From positions 1-64,000 of the forward strand of contig CAZIVP010000004.1 in assembly GCA_964542915.1 (NCBI GenBank): a stretch of 64,000 nt of DNA. Direction: 5' to 3'. The notes beneath the pieces are model-generated. The model saw only the letters and a program-made list of their open reading frames with translations. It did not search any database and had not been told where the DNA came from. A program made the translations under genes and the position numbers. Source of the stretch: CAZIVP01 sp964542915. Its GTDB lineage: Bacteria; Calditrichota; Calditrichia; Calditrichales; Calditrichaceae. Below are positions 45,658 to 55,124 of the stretch, piece after piece (position 1 is the stretch's first letter; each line of letters starts with the position of its first letter).

Positions 45658-46044
45658 ATGAGTTATTATTTTGCAAGAACATTTGACTGGGATTTTAACG
45701 AAGCCATTGATCAAGTGACGGCAGCGTTGAAAGAAGAAGGGTTTGGCGTTCTCACCGAAATCGATGTCAAAGAAACGCTCAAGAAAAAACTGGATGTGAA
45801 TTTCCGCAATTATCGTATTCTGGGGGCCTGCAATCCGCCGTTTGCCCACCAGGCCCTTGAGGCGGAAGATAAAATCGGCGCCATGCTGCCCTGCAACGTC
45901 ATTGTGCAGGACGCCGGAAACGGAAAGGTGGAAATTGCGGCGGTCGATCCCATCGCATCGATGCAGGCCATCGATAATCCGGAATTGAACAATGTGGCGG
46001 AAAAGGTGCGCAATAAGCTACGCCATGTCATCGATCGTTTGTGA
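45658..46044 (+). CDS. DUF302-domain protein
   Basis: A 128-residue soluble protein that is almost entirely a DUF302 domain: 'FDWDFNEAIDQVTAALKEEG', 'VLTEIDVKETLKKKL', 'RILGACNPPFAHQALEAE' and 'LPCNVIVQDAGNGKVEIA'. The family is common in metal and sulfur gene clusters but has no settled function. It has a strong AAAGGGAGG site and lies 25 bp after the P-type ATPase, so it is likely co-expressed with it. Confidence 0.92.
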   Translation: MSYYFARTFDWDFNEAIDQVTAALKEEGFGVLTEIDVKETLKKKLDVNFRNYRILGACNPPFAHQALEAEDKIGAMLPCNVIVQDAGNGKVEIAAVDPIASMQAIDNPELNNVAEKVRNKLRHVIDRL

Positions 46045-46070
46045 TAAGAATATAAAAGAGAAGGATGTGT

Positions 46071-46613
46071 ATGATGAGCAAATTTAAAAACATACCTGAG
46101 TTTAGGATAAAGATTACAGGCGCGTTGGGATCGCTTTTGATGTTGCTTATTATGGCAGGTTGTTCGAATGAGAATCAGCACGATATTATGCCCGCTTCTT
46201 TGGCGGGTAAAGAACTGCATGAAAAAATCAGCGGCGAAAAAGCGGCGACGATGATAGCCCGGCTTCATCAAAAACCGGTTGCTCCCGCTGAAAGCGCGAT
46301 CGGCTATTACGGAAAAGGTGAGAATCCAACCGTTTTGTATGTCAGCCGCTACGATTCCGAACAACGGGCACAAGAAGTTCTAACGGATATGTCGAATGGC
46401 ATTGGCAAAGGCAGCAGCGGATTTTGGCATCATCAAACCTTTGATATAAACGACAGGAAGGTTCATATGGTTCTGGGCCAGGGACAGGTTCATTATTTTT
46501 TCGTTAAGGATCATTTGCTTTACTGGCTGGCCGTTCAGCCCGAAAAAGCGCAGCCGGCGCTATCACAACTGCTGGATGTACCGGTTTCGGAGCTTCCTTT
46601 CCCTGGTCAATGA
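46071..46613 (+). CDS. Predicted lipoprotein of the metal-resistance block
   Basis: A ~180-residue protein with a lipoprotein signal ('LLMLLIMAGCSNEN', lipobox Cys). The mature part has 'LYVSRYDSEQRAQEVLTDMS' and 'HHQTFDINDRKVHMVLGQGQ', a mix of strands and helices that I cannot assign to a family. ATGs occur at 46065, 46071 and 46074; AGAGAAGG directly precedes 46065, so 46071 or 46074 has better spacing. It lies between DUF302 and the Met-rich protein, so a role in periplasmic metal stress is likely only by context. Confidence 0.75.
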   Translation: MMSKFKNIPEFRIKITGALGSLLMLLIMAGCSNENQHDIMPASLAGKELHEKISGEKAATMIARLHQKPVAPAESAIGYYGKGENPTVLYVSRYDSEQRAQEVLTDMSNGIGKGSSGFWHHQTFDINDRKVHMVLGQGQVHYFFVKDHLLYWLAVQPEKAQPALSQLLDVPVSELPFPGQ

Positions 46614-46763
46614 TATCGATTAGACTTTGTTGATAATTTAACGAGCGGGTGTAGGATAGCCAAAATGAAAAAGAGTTCCGCATTGAGTAATAAACGTAAT
46701 GAAAAAACACGCCTTAGTGTAGTTACAATCTTTATAAATGGTTTATTATTAAGGAGGTTTACA

Positions 46764-47399
46764 ATGAGATCATTAATTGTAGTTTTAAGTATAGCAGTCA
46801 TGGCTTTATTTACTGAGCCGATTAACGCCCAGCATCATAAGGGACAAGGCCGCATGATGCAATCCGATACCACGAACGGCATGATGCACGGCCGGATGCA
46901 ACACGGAAAAGGTATGATGCAAGGCAAAATGATGTGTGGCAAAGGCATGCATGGCGGAATGATGTCCTCAATGATGAGCGGTAAAGGTATGATGGGTCAT
47001 GGCATGATGAGCGGTATGATGCACAAAACCATGCGCGCCGTTTACCATCTGCCGGAACTGGAAAATGAACTGAATTTGACGAATAAGCAGGTCGCCGCCC
47101 TCAAGAAACTTAAATCCGGTTTTCGGAAAAACAAATCAGATTGGAAAGCAGGGATAGAGAAGAAATATATCGATCTGGAAAATCAAATTGACAACGGGGC
47201 CGATGCATCGCAAGTAAAAAAGACTTTAGGATCCATTTCCGAGATACAGGTGGATATGAAGGTGGCCGGATACGAAACCGCCCGGAAGATGCTTGCCATT
47301 TTAACGCCTGAACAGAAAGAACAATGGGATGATATGGATTACAGGGATGGTCATCATAAAAAATCGGGCGGAATGATGAGAGGCTGTATGGATAACTAA
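46764..47399 (+). CDS. Met/His-rich periplasmic Spy-like protein
   Basis: A 211-residue exported protein. The signal peptide 'MRSLIVVLSIAVMALFTEPI' follows a perfect AAGGAGG site. The next ~75 residues are packed with Met, Gly, His and Lys ('MMQGKMMCGKGMHGGMMS'), a pattern typical of Cu(I)/Ag(I) binding. After this comes a helical CpxP/Spy-like core with 'ELNLTNKQVAALKKL' and 'LAILTPEQKEQWDDM' (two LTxxQ-type motifs). It likely buffers copper or protects proteins in the periplasm. Last gene of the block, closed by a terminator. Confidence 0.85.
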   Translation: MRSLIVVLSIAVMALFTEPINAQHHKGQGRMMQSDTTNGMMHGRMQHGKGMMQGKMMCGKGMHGGMMSSMMSGKGMMGHGMMSGMMHKTMRAVYHLPELENELNLTNKQVAALKKLKSGFRKNKSDWKAGIEKKYIDLENQIDNGADASQVKKTLGSISEIQVDMKVAGYETARKMLAILTPEQKEQWDDMDYRDGHHKKSGGMMRGCMDN

Positions 47400-47440
47400 C
47401 GATAGTTTAAATTACGGCCATGTTTTATCAGCAATACTTG

Positions 47441-47484
47441 AAATCCCGCCAATCTCATTATATAGGGGTTGGCGGGATTTTATT
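47441..47484. terminator. Strong terminator hairpin ending the metal-resistance block
   Basis: Perfect 12-bp inverted repeat AAATCCCGCCAA (47441-47452) / TTGGCGGGATTT (47469-47480) followed by a T-rich tract. It lies about 40 bp after the Met-rich gene stop. The mirrored A/T tails may let it work in both directions. Confidence 0.88.
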
Positions 47485-47651
47485 ATGTTTTAAAAGGCCT
47501 GATCCCCGGTTTAAAAGTGCTCAATTTATCAATCCGAATTTCAAACGCGTGCATTTTGTCTCCACAAAAATTTTTAATCATTCCTTTACTAAGTTAAATT
47601 TGATTTTTTCGAATAGAACACATTTAGTTTGGAAACAGGAGTACGTCTATT

Positions 47652-48527
47652 ATGAAGAGTATGACCGGCTACGGAAAGGGCCAAAACGGCAATGACTTAC
47701 TGCAATTAACCGTTGAAATAAAAAGCGTTAACAGCCGCTATCAGGATTTTAACATCCGGGTTCCGAAGGAGCTGAGTTTTCTGGAACATCCCATAAAACA
47801 AGCGTTAAACCGGCATATTCATCGCGGCAATGTGAATGTATATGTAAATTATGAAGAATCCCCGAACGCTTCGGAACTGATTTCCGTCGACGAGCAAGCA
47901 TTGGAGAAGAAGTACAACACACTCAAAACAATACGTGAAAAGCTAAATTTACAGGATTCCATCAAACTGGAACATCTTCTGGAATTTGATGATTTGTTCA
48001 CGACTGATTTCAGCAAGCTTTCCGAAGAAATGCTGATCGATCTTTTAAAGCCGGCGCTAAAAGAGGCGTTGCAAAATCACACGGCAATGCGTGAAGCGGA
48101 AGGCGAACAGTTGGCGGAAGATATGCGGCGGCGCATCGACGCGGTATCGAATGTATTGAGCAAGATTGAAGCAAACGGCCGCGAGGATATGCAAAAGGAA
48201 TTCGATCAGTTGTTTAACAATGTAAAAAAATTAATAGCCGAGCAAAAGATTGATAAAGATCGACTGCAACAGGAAGTTGCACTGATCGCGGAACGTGTGG
48301 ATATCACCGAAGAAAAGGTGCGTTTAGGCAGTCATTTGCAACTATATCGTAAGACGATGGAAGAGCAGGGCGACATCGGCAAAAAGCTGAATTTTATTCT
48401 GCAGGAAATGCATCGGGAAGCCAATACGATAAACTCCAAAACAGCCAACGTGAATGTTCAGCATTACATCATCAATATCAAGGAAGAAATCGAAAAGTTG
48501 AGAGAGCAGGTGCAAAACATCGAGTAG
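47652..48527 (+). CDS. yicC: YicC/YloC-family endoribonuclease
   Basis: A 291-residue stress-type RNase. It starts with the family hallmark 'MKSMTGYGKGQN', followed by 'VEIKSVNSRYQDFNIRVPKE'. The C-terminal DUF1732 domain ends 'GKKLNFILQEMHREANTINS', with the conserved metal-binding Glu/His/Asn residues. Length and both domains are complete. It is followed 3 bp later by gmk, the standard gene order in many bacteria. Confidence 0.95.
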   Translation: MKSMTGYGKGQNGNDLLQLTVEIKSVNSRYQDFNIRVPKELSFLEHPIKQALNRHIHRGNVNVYVNYEESPNASELISVDEQALEKKYNTLKTIREKLNLQDSIKLEHLLEFDDLFTTDFSKLSEEMLIDLLKPALKEALQNHTAMREAEGEQLAEDMRRRIDAVSNVLSKIEANGREDMQKEFDQLFNNVKKLIAEQKIDKDRLQQEVALIAERVDITEEKVRLGSHLQLYRKTMEEQGDIGKKLNFILQEMHREANTINSKTANVNVQHYIINIKEEIEKLREQVQNIE

Positions 48528-48530
48528 GAC

Positions 48531-49091
48531 ATGCGATTCATTTCACCCTATTTAATATTTTCGGCGCCTTCCGGAGGCGGAAAGACCACCATTGTTAAGA
48601 AGCTTGTGGCAACCTACGACGATCTGGTAATTTCCGTATCGGCCACCACACGTCCCCGCCGTCCGCATGAAGTCGATGGCCGCGATTACCATTTTCTATC
48701 CCGGGAGGCATTCGAACGCAAAATAAAGGAGAATGCCTTTCTGGAATATGAACGGGTCCATAACTTTTATTACGGTACGCTGAAGGATACGGTGGAGCAT
48801 TGGATCGCACGTGATAAGATCGTTCTGTTTGATATCGATGTGAACGGCGCCCGTTCCATAAAAGAGGCGCGACGGGAGGCGGTCAGTTTTTTCATTAAGC
48901 CGCCCAGCGAAGAAGAATTGGTAAGGCGCCTGCGCCAGCGTAAAAGCGAAAACGATGAAGCGATCCGTCTGCGTTTACAACGCATCCGGTATGAGTATGA
49001 ACAGGCAATCCATTTCGATCACATTATTGTCAATGATCAACTGTGCGACACGTTGCGTAAAATTGAAGAAATCATTATTCTCGAGAGCTGA
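48531..49091 (+). CDS. gmk: Guanylate kinase
   Basis: Phosphorylates GMP to GDP with ATP. The 186-residue protein has the P-loop 'FSAPSGGGKTTIVKKL', the GMP-binding 'SATTRPRRPHEVDGRDYHF' (Arg and Tyr contacts) and 'FLEYERVHNFYYGTLKDTVE', then the lid 'RLRQRKSENDEAIRLRLQR'. The P-loop has GGGKTT where most have GVGKGT, a mild variant. It overlaps the next gene by one base (TGATG junction). Confidence 0.96.
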   Translation: MRFISPYLIFSAPSGGGKTTIVKKLVATYDDLVISVSATTRPRRPHEVDGRDYHFLSREAFERKIKENAFLEYERVHNFYYGTLKDTVEHWIARDKIVLFDIDVNGARSIKEARREAVSFFIKPPSEEELVRRLRQRKSENDEAIRLRLQRIRYEYEQAIHFDHIIVNDQLCDTLRKIEEIIILES

Positions 49092-50188
49092 TGGATATAT
49101 TACTGAACAACCTTGCCGGCGACCGTTTGTATTTTGCAACGGGCTTTTTGGATATGGTCAACAAAACCGCCCGGGCCCTCAATGTCGAAGCGCATCTCGT
49201 TCATGGGGAAATGCTCGGCACGCTGCCCTCCTTTTACGATCGTATCAAATTACAATCGGTACCGCCGGCCGATGAAAAACATTACGGGGTTGTGATTCAC
49301 ACCGTGAAGCAATGGCCGCATAACGATATATTATCATCCGAGCAATGCGACCACCTTGTCTTTCCAATCTTGGATGAGGATGCGACGCGGGCATTCAATA
49401 AAAAAGCTTTCGATTCCGAGCCCAAGGCAGCTTGCACATTAATCATGACCGAGAATACGCCGAGAAGCGGATTTTTTTGCGGCGATTTAATGGCTGCCGA
49501 GGATATGCTTCATCGCAGTCTAATAAAACCGGATATTCGGGAAATTGCCATATTGATCAGCGCCGGGCCTACGGCGGAGGATTTGGATCCAGTGCGTTAT
49601 ATCACTAATCGCTCCAGCGGCAAAATGGGGATTGCAATCGCCAGGGCCGCCTACCGTCGTGGTGCAAACGTTACTTTGGTTTGCGGTCCCACCGCTCTCG
49701 CAAAACCGATGCACATGCCCGTGATTCATGTGCGGTCGGCAGAGGAGATGGCTGCTCAAATCATCACTCATTTCGAGCGCTGCCGGCTTTATATAGCTGC
49801 GGCTGCCGTGGCAGATTACAAGCCTGAAAAGAGAGAAATCCAAAAAATCAAAAAAAGCGACCAGGATTTGCTGTTGCATTTGAAAAAAACCAAAGATATT
49901 CTAATGGAAGTAAACCAGTTGAAGTCCGGCCAGAAAGTGGTCGGTTTTTCACTGGAGACCGAAAATGTGGTTGAAAATGCCCGGCAAAAGTTAAAAAAGA
50001 AAAGCCTCGACATGATCGTAGCCAATAATCCGATGCAGTCGGGCGCCGGATTTGCAACCGAAACCAATCTTGTGACCATTATCGATAAAGAAGGAGCTGC
50101 CGAGCAATTACCGATGCTGTCCAAAATTGAAGTTGCTCACCAAATCTTAGACCGAATCCGACGCTCTTTGATAAGCGAGGAAGCGTAA
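49091..50188 (+). CDS. coaB: Phosphopantothenate-cysteine ligase (CoaB) with an unusual N-terminal region
   Basis: A 365-residue protein. The C-terminal ~210 residues are the CoaB domain: 'ISAGPTAEDLDPVRYITNRS', 'SGKMGIAIARAAYRRGANVT', 'AAAVADYKPEK' and 'IVANNPMQSGAGFATETN'. This step joins cysteine to phosphopantothenate in coenzyme A synthesis. The first ~150 residues ('MDILLNNLAGDRLYFATGFL' on) do not show the flavin-binding CoaC domain normally fused here and I do not recognise them. A separate CoaC would be needed elsewhere, or this is an unreported N-terminal module. Position after gmk is the usual coaBC place; rpoZ, often between them, is absent. Confidence 0.85.
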   Translation: MDILLNNLAGDRLYFATGFLDMVNKTARALNVEAHLVHGEMLGTLPSFYDRIKLQSVPPADEKHYGVVIHTVKQWPHNDILSSEQCDHLVFPILDEDATRAFNKKAFDSEPKAACTLIMTENTPRSGFFCGDLMAAEDMLHRSLIKPDIREIAILISAGPTAEDLDPVRYITNRSSGKMGIAIARAAYRRGANVTLVCGPTALAKPMHMPVIHVRSAEEMAAQIITHFERCRLYIAAAAVADYKPEKREIQKIKKSDQDLLLHLKKTKDILMEVNQLKSGQKVVGFSLETENVVENARQKLKKKSLDMIVANNPMQSGAGFATETNLVTIIDKEGAAEQLPMLSKIEVAHQILDRIRRSLISEEA

Positions 50189-50190
50189 CC

Positions 50191-50925
50191 ATGCCGGATA
50201 TTTTTGAGGAGTTAAAACGCTATCTGGAATGGTATCGGACCATTTATAGTAGCAATCTCATAGCCGATAACCTGGTGGTTGATACAAGCCAACCCCGACA
50301 CTCGGAGGAGGGTCCGAGAGCGAAAAAGCCTCAAACAGCGTTCGACGGGAGTCGCAACGAACCGTGGACCGAAGATTTGCGGCAATTTTATATAGATATT
50401 CGGGAGTGTCAGAAATGCCCTCTGGGAGCAACCCGCAAACGATTTGTCTTTGGAAGCGGCAACTCCAAGGCAGATATCATGTTCATTGGCGAAGCGCCCG
50501 GTAAAGAAGAGGATGAACAGGGGAAGCCATTTGTGGGCAGGGCCGGTCAATTACTCACCCGGATGCTGCAGGCCATCGGTTTGGAAAGGGAAGAGGTGTT
50601 TATCGCCAATGTACTCAAGTGCCGTCCCCCGCACAACCGGGATCCATTACCGGAAGAGGTCGAACAGTGTCAACCTTATTTAAAAGAGCAATTGCGACTG
50701 ATCGACCCGATACTGCTTGTGGCGCTGGGCCGGGTCGCCGCCCAGGTGCTCCTGGAAAAACCCGGTACGGCGTTAAGCGATTTACGGAGGACGTTCCATC
50801 AATACCAGGAAAGACCCTTGATGGTCACCTATCATCCGGCGGCCCTCCTTCGCAATCCGATGCTTAAAAAACGTACCTGGGAAGACTTGAAACGCATCCG
50901 CGCCTACTTTCGAAATCCGTCGTAG
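50191..50925 (+). CDS. Family-4 uracil-DNA glycosylase (Fe-S)
   Basis: Removes uracil from DNA. The 244-residue protein carries the four cluster cysteines: 'CQKCPLGATRKRFVFG' and later 'NVLKCRPPHNRDPLPEE' with 'VEQCQPYL'. The uracil-recognition motif is 'IGEAPGKEEDEQGKPFVG' with 'RAGQLLTRML', and the active-site-like 'VTYHPAALLRNP' holds the catalytic His region. The first ~65 residues are a variable lead. It lies 2 bp after coaB and is the last gene of the yicC-gmk-coaB run. Confidence 0.94.
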   Translation: MPDIFEELKRYLEWYRTIYSSNLIADNLVVDTSQPRHSEEGPRAKKPQTAFDGSRNEPWTEDLRQFYIDIRECQKCPLGATRKRFVFGSGNSKADIMFIGEAPGKEEDEQGKPFVGRAGQLLTRMLQAIGLEREEVFIANVLKCRPPHNRDPLPEEVEQCQPYLKEQLRLIDPILLVALGRVAAQVLLEKPGTALSDLRRTFHQYQERPLMVTYHPAALLRNPMLKKRTWEDLKRIRAYFRNPS

Positions 50926-51283
50926 TTGGATTGAGCGTGCCGATTTTCCCCTATCTGCGTTCAAATGGTATCCAGCCTTATTTGCGATTTACAGGATGGT
51001 AGAAGTGAATATGGGATTGCGACTTATCGTGAATCATTTTAGATTCTGAAACACGACGGTTGAGTGAAATGGCGCTGTATGCTAAGCGATATGATGTCCG
51101 GCGCTTCCGGTTCAGAAGTAGACGGCATTATCAGATACCTCGGGCACATTTCAGATTAAAAACAGTCTTTCGTTGATTAAATTAACAGCGCCGGAATGGA
51201 ACAGGGATTTACCCTGTAAAAATCACCATTCGGGCAATACAAGCGGGTTACGCTCTTATCAGCAAACCATAAAGGAAACATCT
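50926..51283. other. 358-bp intergenic stretch before dnaB
   Basis: No gene or strong hairpin is seen. It probably holds the promoter of dnaB. The frame of dnaB stays open upstream to 51173, but that extension has no ribosome site and does not look like DnaB. Confidence 0.5.
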
Positions 51284-52678
51284 ATGGCGCGCAATGAAAG
51301 CAATCAAGACGCTTTACGAATTCCCCCGCAAGCGATAGAAGCCGAACAGGCGGTGCTGGGGGCGCTCTTCCTCGATGGAGAGGCGGTGGCTTTGGCCATG
51401 GAAATGGTTGATAGCAGTTATTTTTACAAAAACAGCCACAGGCTCATTTTTTCGGCCATTACGGAATTATTTGAAAAGAACAAAGAAATCGATCTGTTGA
51501 CGGTCAGTGAACAATTAAAGCAGCAAGGCGTGCTGGAAGAGGCGGGCGGCCATTATTATCTGGCCGAAATATCCAATAGCACACCCACCTCGGCCAACAT
51601 CAAAAACCATCTCGACATAATCAAGCAAAAGGCGCTTTCACGACGTTTAATTCGCGATTGCGAAACCATTATCACGCGTACGTATGACCAGAGCGAAGAA
51701 ATCGATGACCTCCTCGATTTTGCCGAACAACGTATTTTTGATATTTCGGAAAAACGCCTGATCAAAGGATTCGCTTCCATCAATCCCATTTTACACAATA
51801 CGTTCGAACGGATTGATGAACTGTACCACTCAAGCCGGACGGGCGTTACCGGTGTTCGAATGGGCTATAAGAAACTGGATGAATACACGGCCGGTTTACA
51901 GCGCGGAGATTTAATCGTTCTGGCTGGTCGGCCCAGTATGGGCAAAACAGCCCTGGCGCTCAATTTTGCCCGCAATGCAGCGGTCGATGACGGGCTTCCT
52001 GTGGGCATTTTCAGCCTTGAAATGGCCAGCGAAGCTTTGGTTTTGCGCCTGCTCTGTTCGGAAGCCAAGGTAAATCAGATGGCCGTACGCACGGGGCGTT
52101 TGAACAGCGATCAAATGAGAAATTTGACGGAGCATGTGGATAAACTAAACCAGGCGCCCATTTTTATTGACGATACGCCTGCGATGAACGTCCTTGAACT
52201 GCGCGCCAAGGCCAGGCGACTGAAATCTCAGCATAACGTGCAACTTATCATTGTAGACTATCTGCAATTGATGGAAGGCCATAAAGGTGAAAACCGTCAG
52301 CAGGAAATTACCCATATTTCACGGTCCATTAAGGCCATTGCAAAAGAGCTGGAAATTCCGGTAATCGCACTGTCACAGCTTTCCCGCGCCACGGAAACCC
52401 GGGATAAAAGTAAAAAACCGCAGCTATCCGATCTCCGTGAATCGGGCGCTATCGAACAGGACGCCGATGTGGTGTTGTTTGTATATCGCCCCGAATACTA
52501 TGACATTGCCGAATTTGAGGATGGTTTGCCGACGCATAACCGTTGCGAGGTGATCATCGGTAAACAGCGGAACGGACCAACGGGATCGAGCCGCCTGGTA
52601 TTTCTGAAAGAGTTTGGGAAATTCGGCGATCCCGACTTTTTGCATGGAGATTCGGTCATTTCCGAAGCAGATTTTTAA
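51284..52678 (+). CDS. dnaB: Replicative DNA helicase
   Basis: Hexameric 5'-3' helicase of the replication fork. The 464-residue protein has the N-terminal domain 'PPQAIEAEQAVLGALFLDGE', Walker A 'AGRPSMGKTALALNFARNAA', Walker B 'LIIVDYLQLMEG', and 'LSQLSRATETRDKSKKPQLS' with the arginine finger. The ATP site has no intein, although it is a frequent insertion place. The start at 51284 is chosen from AAAGGAAACATCT and the natural DnaB N-terminus. Confidence 0.97.
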   Translation: MARNESNQDALRIPPQAIEAEQAVLGALFLDGEAVALAMEMVDSSYFYKNSHRLIFSAITELFEKNKEIDLLTVSEQLKQQGVLEEAGGHYYLAEISNSTPTSANIKNHLDIIKQKALSRRLIRDCETIITRTYDQSEEIDDLLDFAEQRIFDISEKRLIKGFASINPILHNTFERIDELYHSSRTGVTGVRMGYKKLDEYTAGLQRGDLIVLAGRPSMGKTALALNFARNAAVDDGLPVGIFSLEMASEALVLRLLCSEAKVNQMAVRTGRLNSDQMRNLTEHVDKLNQAPIFIDDTPAMNVLELRAKARRLKSQHNVQLIIVDYLQLMEGHKGENRQQEITHISRSIKAIAKELEIPVIALSQLSRATETRDKSKKPQLSDLRESGAIEQDADVVLFVYRPEYYDIAEFEDGLPTHNRCEVIIGKQRNGPTGSSRLVFLKEFGKFGDPDFLHGDSVISEADF

Positions 52679-52838
52679 TATACCTATCGCTTTGGATTGT
52701 ATATCAGGAACTCTGTAAACCGTTCATAAGTTACTAATTTTTTAGAAAATGGATTTTACAAAGAGAATGAAAATAACGTAACTTTTACGCGTCGTTTAAA
52801 TCCATATATAAAAGACGTAGTTTTAATATAGGACTAAA

Positions 52839-55049
52839 ATGATGTTCAAAACCAACGATGAACAAATGTTGGTGAAACATAAAAGGTCATTCGAATCTCA
52901 CTATGAATCATTGAGAAACGCAATGCAATCCTATCTTCCGGAAATGGATGAGGATACGTTGCGACGTGCGTTCGAATTCGGTATCGAAGCCCATCTAAAG
53001 CAACGTCGCTATTCCGGAGAACCATATTTTGAACACTGCTTGCAGGTGGCGCAAATTCTTACGTCGCTCCGAATGGATATGTCGACCATCATTTCCGGCC
53101 TGCTTCATGATACCGTGGAAGATACCGACATAAGCCTGAATGATCTGGAAGAAAACTTCGGTTCCACCGTGAGCCTGCTGGTTAACGGCGTTACCAAAAT
53201 CAGCGAATTGAAGTTCCAGAGCAAGGAAATGCGTCAGGCGCAGACATTTCGCAAAATGTTGCTCTCCATGGTGGAAGACATCCGTGTTATCATTATAAAA
53301 TTTGCCGACCGTTTACACAATATGCGTACGCTGGAGCACGTACCCGCTAAAAAGAGACCACGAATCGCCGTTGAAACGCGCGATGTTTATGCGCCATTGG
53401 CCCATCGTCTTGGTATTGCCCGTATTAAAGAAGAACTGGAAGATTTATCCCTCAAACATCTTGATATGAGCGCCTATGATGAACTAGTTAAAAAGATACA
53501 GCTCAGTAAAGAGGAGCGTGAAGCCTATATCAATAAAGTGAAAGAGCCCGTGCTAAAGGAATTACACAATAATAATATCAATGCGCAGGTTTGCGGGCGC
53601 CCCAAAACGTTTTACAGTATTTTCAATAAAATGCAACGACGCAACCGTCCTTTTGAAGAAATTTACGACCTGATGGCGATCCGAATTCTGGTCAATAAAC
53701 TTGAAGAATGTTATTACGCCCTCGGTATTGTGCACAGCCTTTACATGCCCATCTATGATCGTTTTAAAGATTATATTGCTATGCCCAAGATCAATGGCTA
53801 CCAATCTTTGCACACAACGGTTATCGGACCCGACGGTAAGATGGTTGAAATCCAGATAAGAACCCATGAGATGCACCGCACGGCTGAAGACGGTATCGCC
53901 GCACACTGGAAGTACAAAGAAGGCATTGAAGGACAGGCCGGATTCGATACACACATTAAATGGGTGCGGGAACTGCTTGAACGACAGATGCAGGACGAAG
54001 ACCCCGACGCCGATTTTATGGAGAATCTGAAAATCGATTTGTTTCAGGACGAGGTATTTGTCTTTACTCCCGCAGGCGATCTTATCAAACTTCCCGCCGG
54101 TTCGACACCGATCGATTTTGCTTACGCCGTTCACACCAATATCGGCAACCATTGTATAGCGGCCAAGATTAACGGCAAACTGGTGGCCTTAAAAACGCCG
54201 CTACGCAGCGGTCAACAGGTAGAAATTATTACCTCTCAAAACCAGAAACCGAGTCAGGATTGGCTATCGGTCGTTAAAACGAGTAAAGCGCGGCATTGGA
54301 TTAAAAAGATTTTGAGGGAGGAACAACAGGCCCAAACCCTTGAAATCGGCTCCGAAATTTTGGGACGCTTTTTGAAAAAGCACAATTTGACCGAGAACAG
54401 CCAGGCATTTCTCGATGTTTTACCCAAATTGGGCTATCAAAATGTTGAAAGCCTTAAGATCGCCATCGGAAACGGCGAATTTGTGGTGGACAACATTGCG
54501 CGAAAATTGTTTCCGAAAGAACCGCCGGAACCGGAAAAAAGCGAAAATTTCTTCGTAAAATTTCTGAAACGGGCGCGCAGTGATAGCGGTATTCGTGTTC
54601 AGGGCATGAGCAATATGCTTATCCACTACGCCAAATGTTGCCAGCCTGTGCCGGGAGACCGGATTATCGGATATTTAACCCGTGGTAAGGGCGTAACCAT
54701 CCATCGCACCGATTGCAAAAATATGGTCAATCTGTTACAGGATAAAGAGCGCATTATTGAAGTGGACTGGGACTCCGAACGGGAGGAAGAATTTCAGGTG
54801 CACCTTTCGATTCTTGGAGAGGATCGAAAAAACTTGTTAAAAGATATTACCAATGTGGTTTCCCGCCAAAATATAAATATCATAAACGCTAATTTTTTCG
54901 TAGAAGATATGTATGCCAAAGGCAACATCAATATCCAGGTTAAAGACCTGCATCACCTCACCAAAATTATAAACAGTATCCGGAAAATTTCCGGTGTGTT
55001 TTCAGTGGAACGCGTCGAGGACACAACTTCCCTTTCAGGGGAATCATAA
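52839..55049 (+). CDS. rel: Bifunctional (p)ppGpp synthetase/hydrolase
   Basis: A 736-residue stringent-response enzyme. The HD hydrolase domain has 'YFEHCLQVAQIL', 'ISGLLHDTVEDTDI' and 'IIIKFADRLHNMRTLEHV'. The synthetase domain has 'GRPKTFYSIFNKMQRRNRPF' and 'KINGYQSLHTTVIGPDGK', with the catalytic Glu in 'VEIQIRTHEMH'. A TGS domain ('VFVFTPAGDLIKLPAGSTPI') and a C-terminal ACT domain follow. The HD residues look intact, so both activities are likely. Confidence 0.96.
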   Translation: MMFKTNDEQMLVKHKRSFESHYESLRNAMQSYLPEMDEDTLRRAFEFGIEAHLKQRRYSGEPYFEHCLQVAQILTSLRMDMSTIISGLLHDTVEDTDISLNDLEENFGSTVSLLVNGVTKISELKFQSKEMRQAQTFRKMLLSMVEDIRVIIIKFADRLHNMRTLEHVPAKKRPRIAVETRDVYAPLAHRLGIARIKEELEDLSLKHLDMSAYDELVKKIQLSKEEREAYINKVKEPVLKELHNNNINAQVCGRPKTFYSIFNKMQRRNRPFEEIYDLMAIRILVNKLEECYYALGIVHSLYMPIYDRFKDYIAMPKINGYQSLHTTVIGPDGKMVEIQIRTHEMHRTAEDGIAAHWKYKEGIEGQAGFDTHIKWVRELLERQMQDEDPDADFMENLKIDLFQDEVFVFTPAGDLIKLPAGSTPIDFAYAVHTNIGNHCIAAKINGKLVALKTPLRSGQQVEIITSQNQKPSQDWLSVVKTSKARHWIKKILREEQQAQTLEIGSEILGRFLKKHNLTENSQAFLDVLPKLGYQNVESLKIAIGNGEFVVDNIARKLFPKEPPEPEKSENFFVKFLKRARSDSGIRVQGMSNMLIHYAKCCQPVPGDRIIGYLTRGKGVTIHRTDCKNMVNLLQDKERIIEVDWDSEREEEFQVHLSILGEDRKNLLKDITNVVSRQNINIINANFFVEDMYAKGNINIQVKDLHHLTKIINSIRKISGVFSVERVEDTTSLSGES

Positions 55050-55124
55050 GAACTTGAAAAGCCTGCACCAAATAATTACTTTCAGCAGAATTAAAACTTG
55101 TAGTACCAAAAAAGAGAGGGTGCT

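Noticed and set aside
51900..52000. Possible intein in DnaB at the ATP-binding loop
   Set aside because: The P-loop is uninterrupted and protein length is normal.
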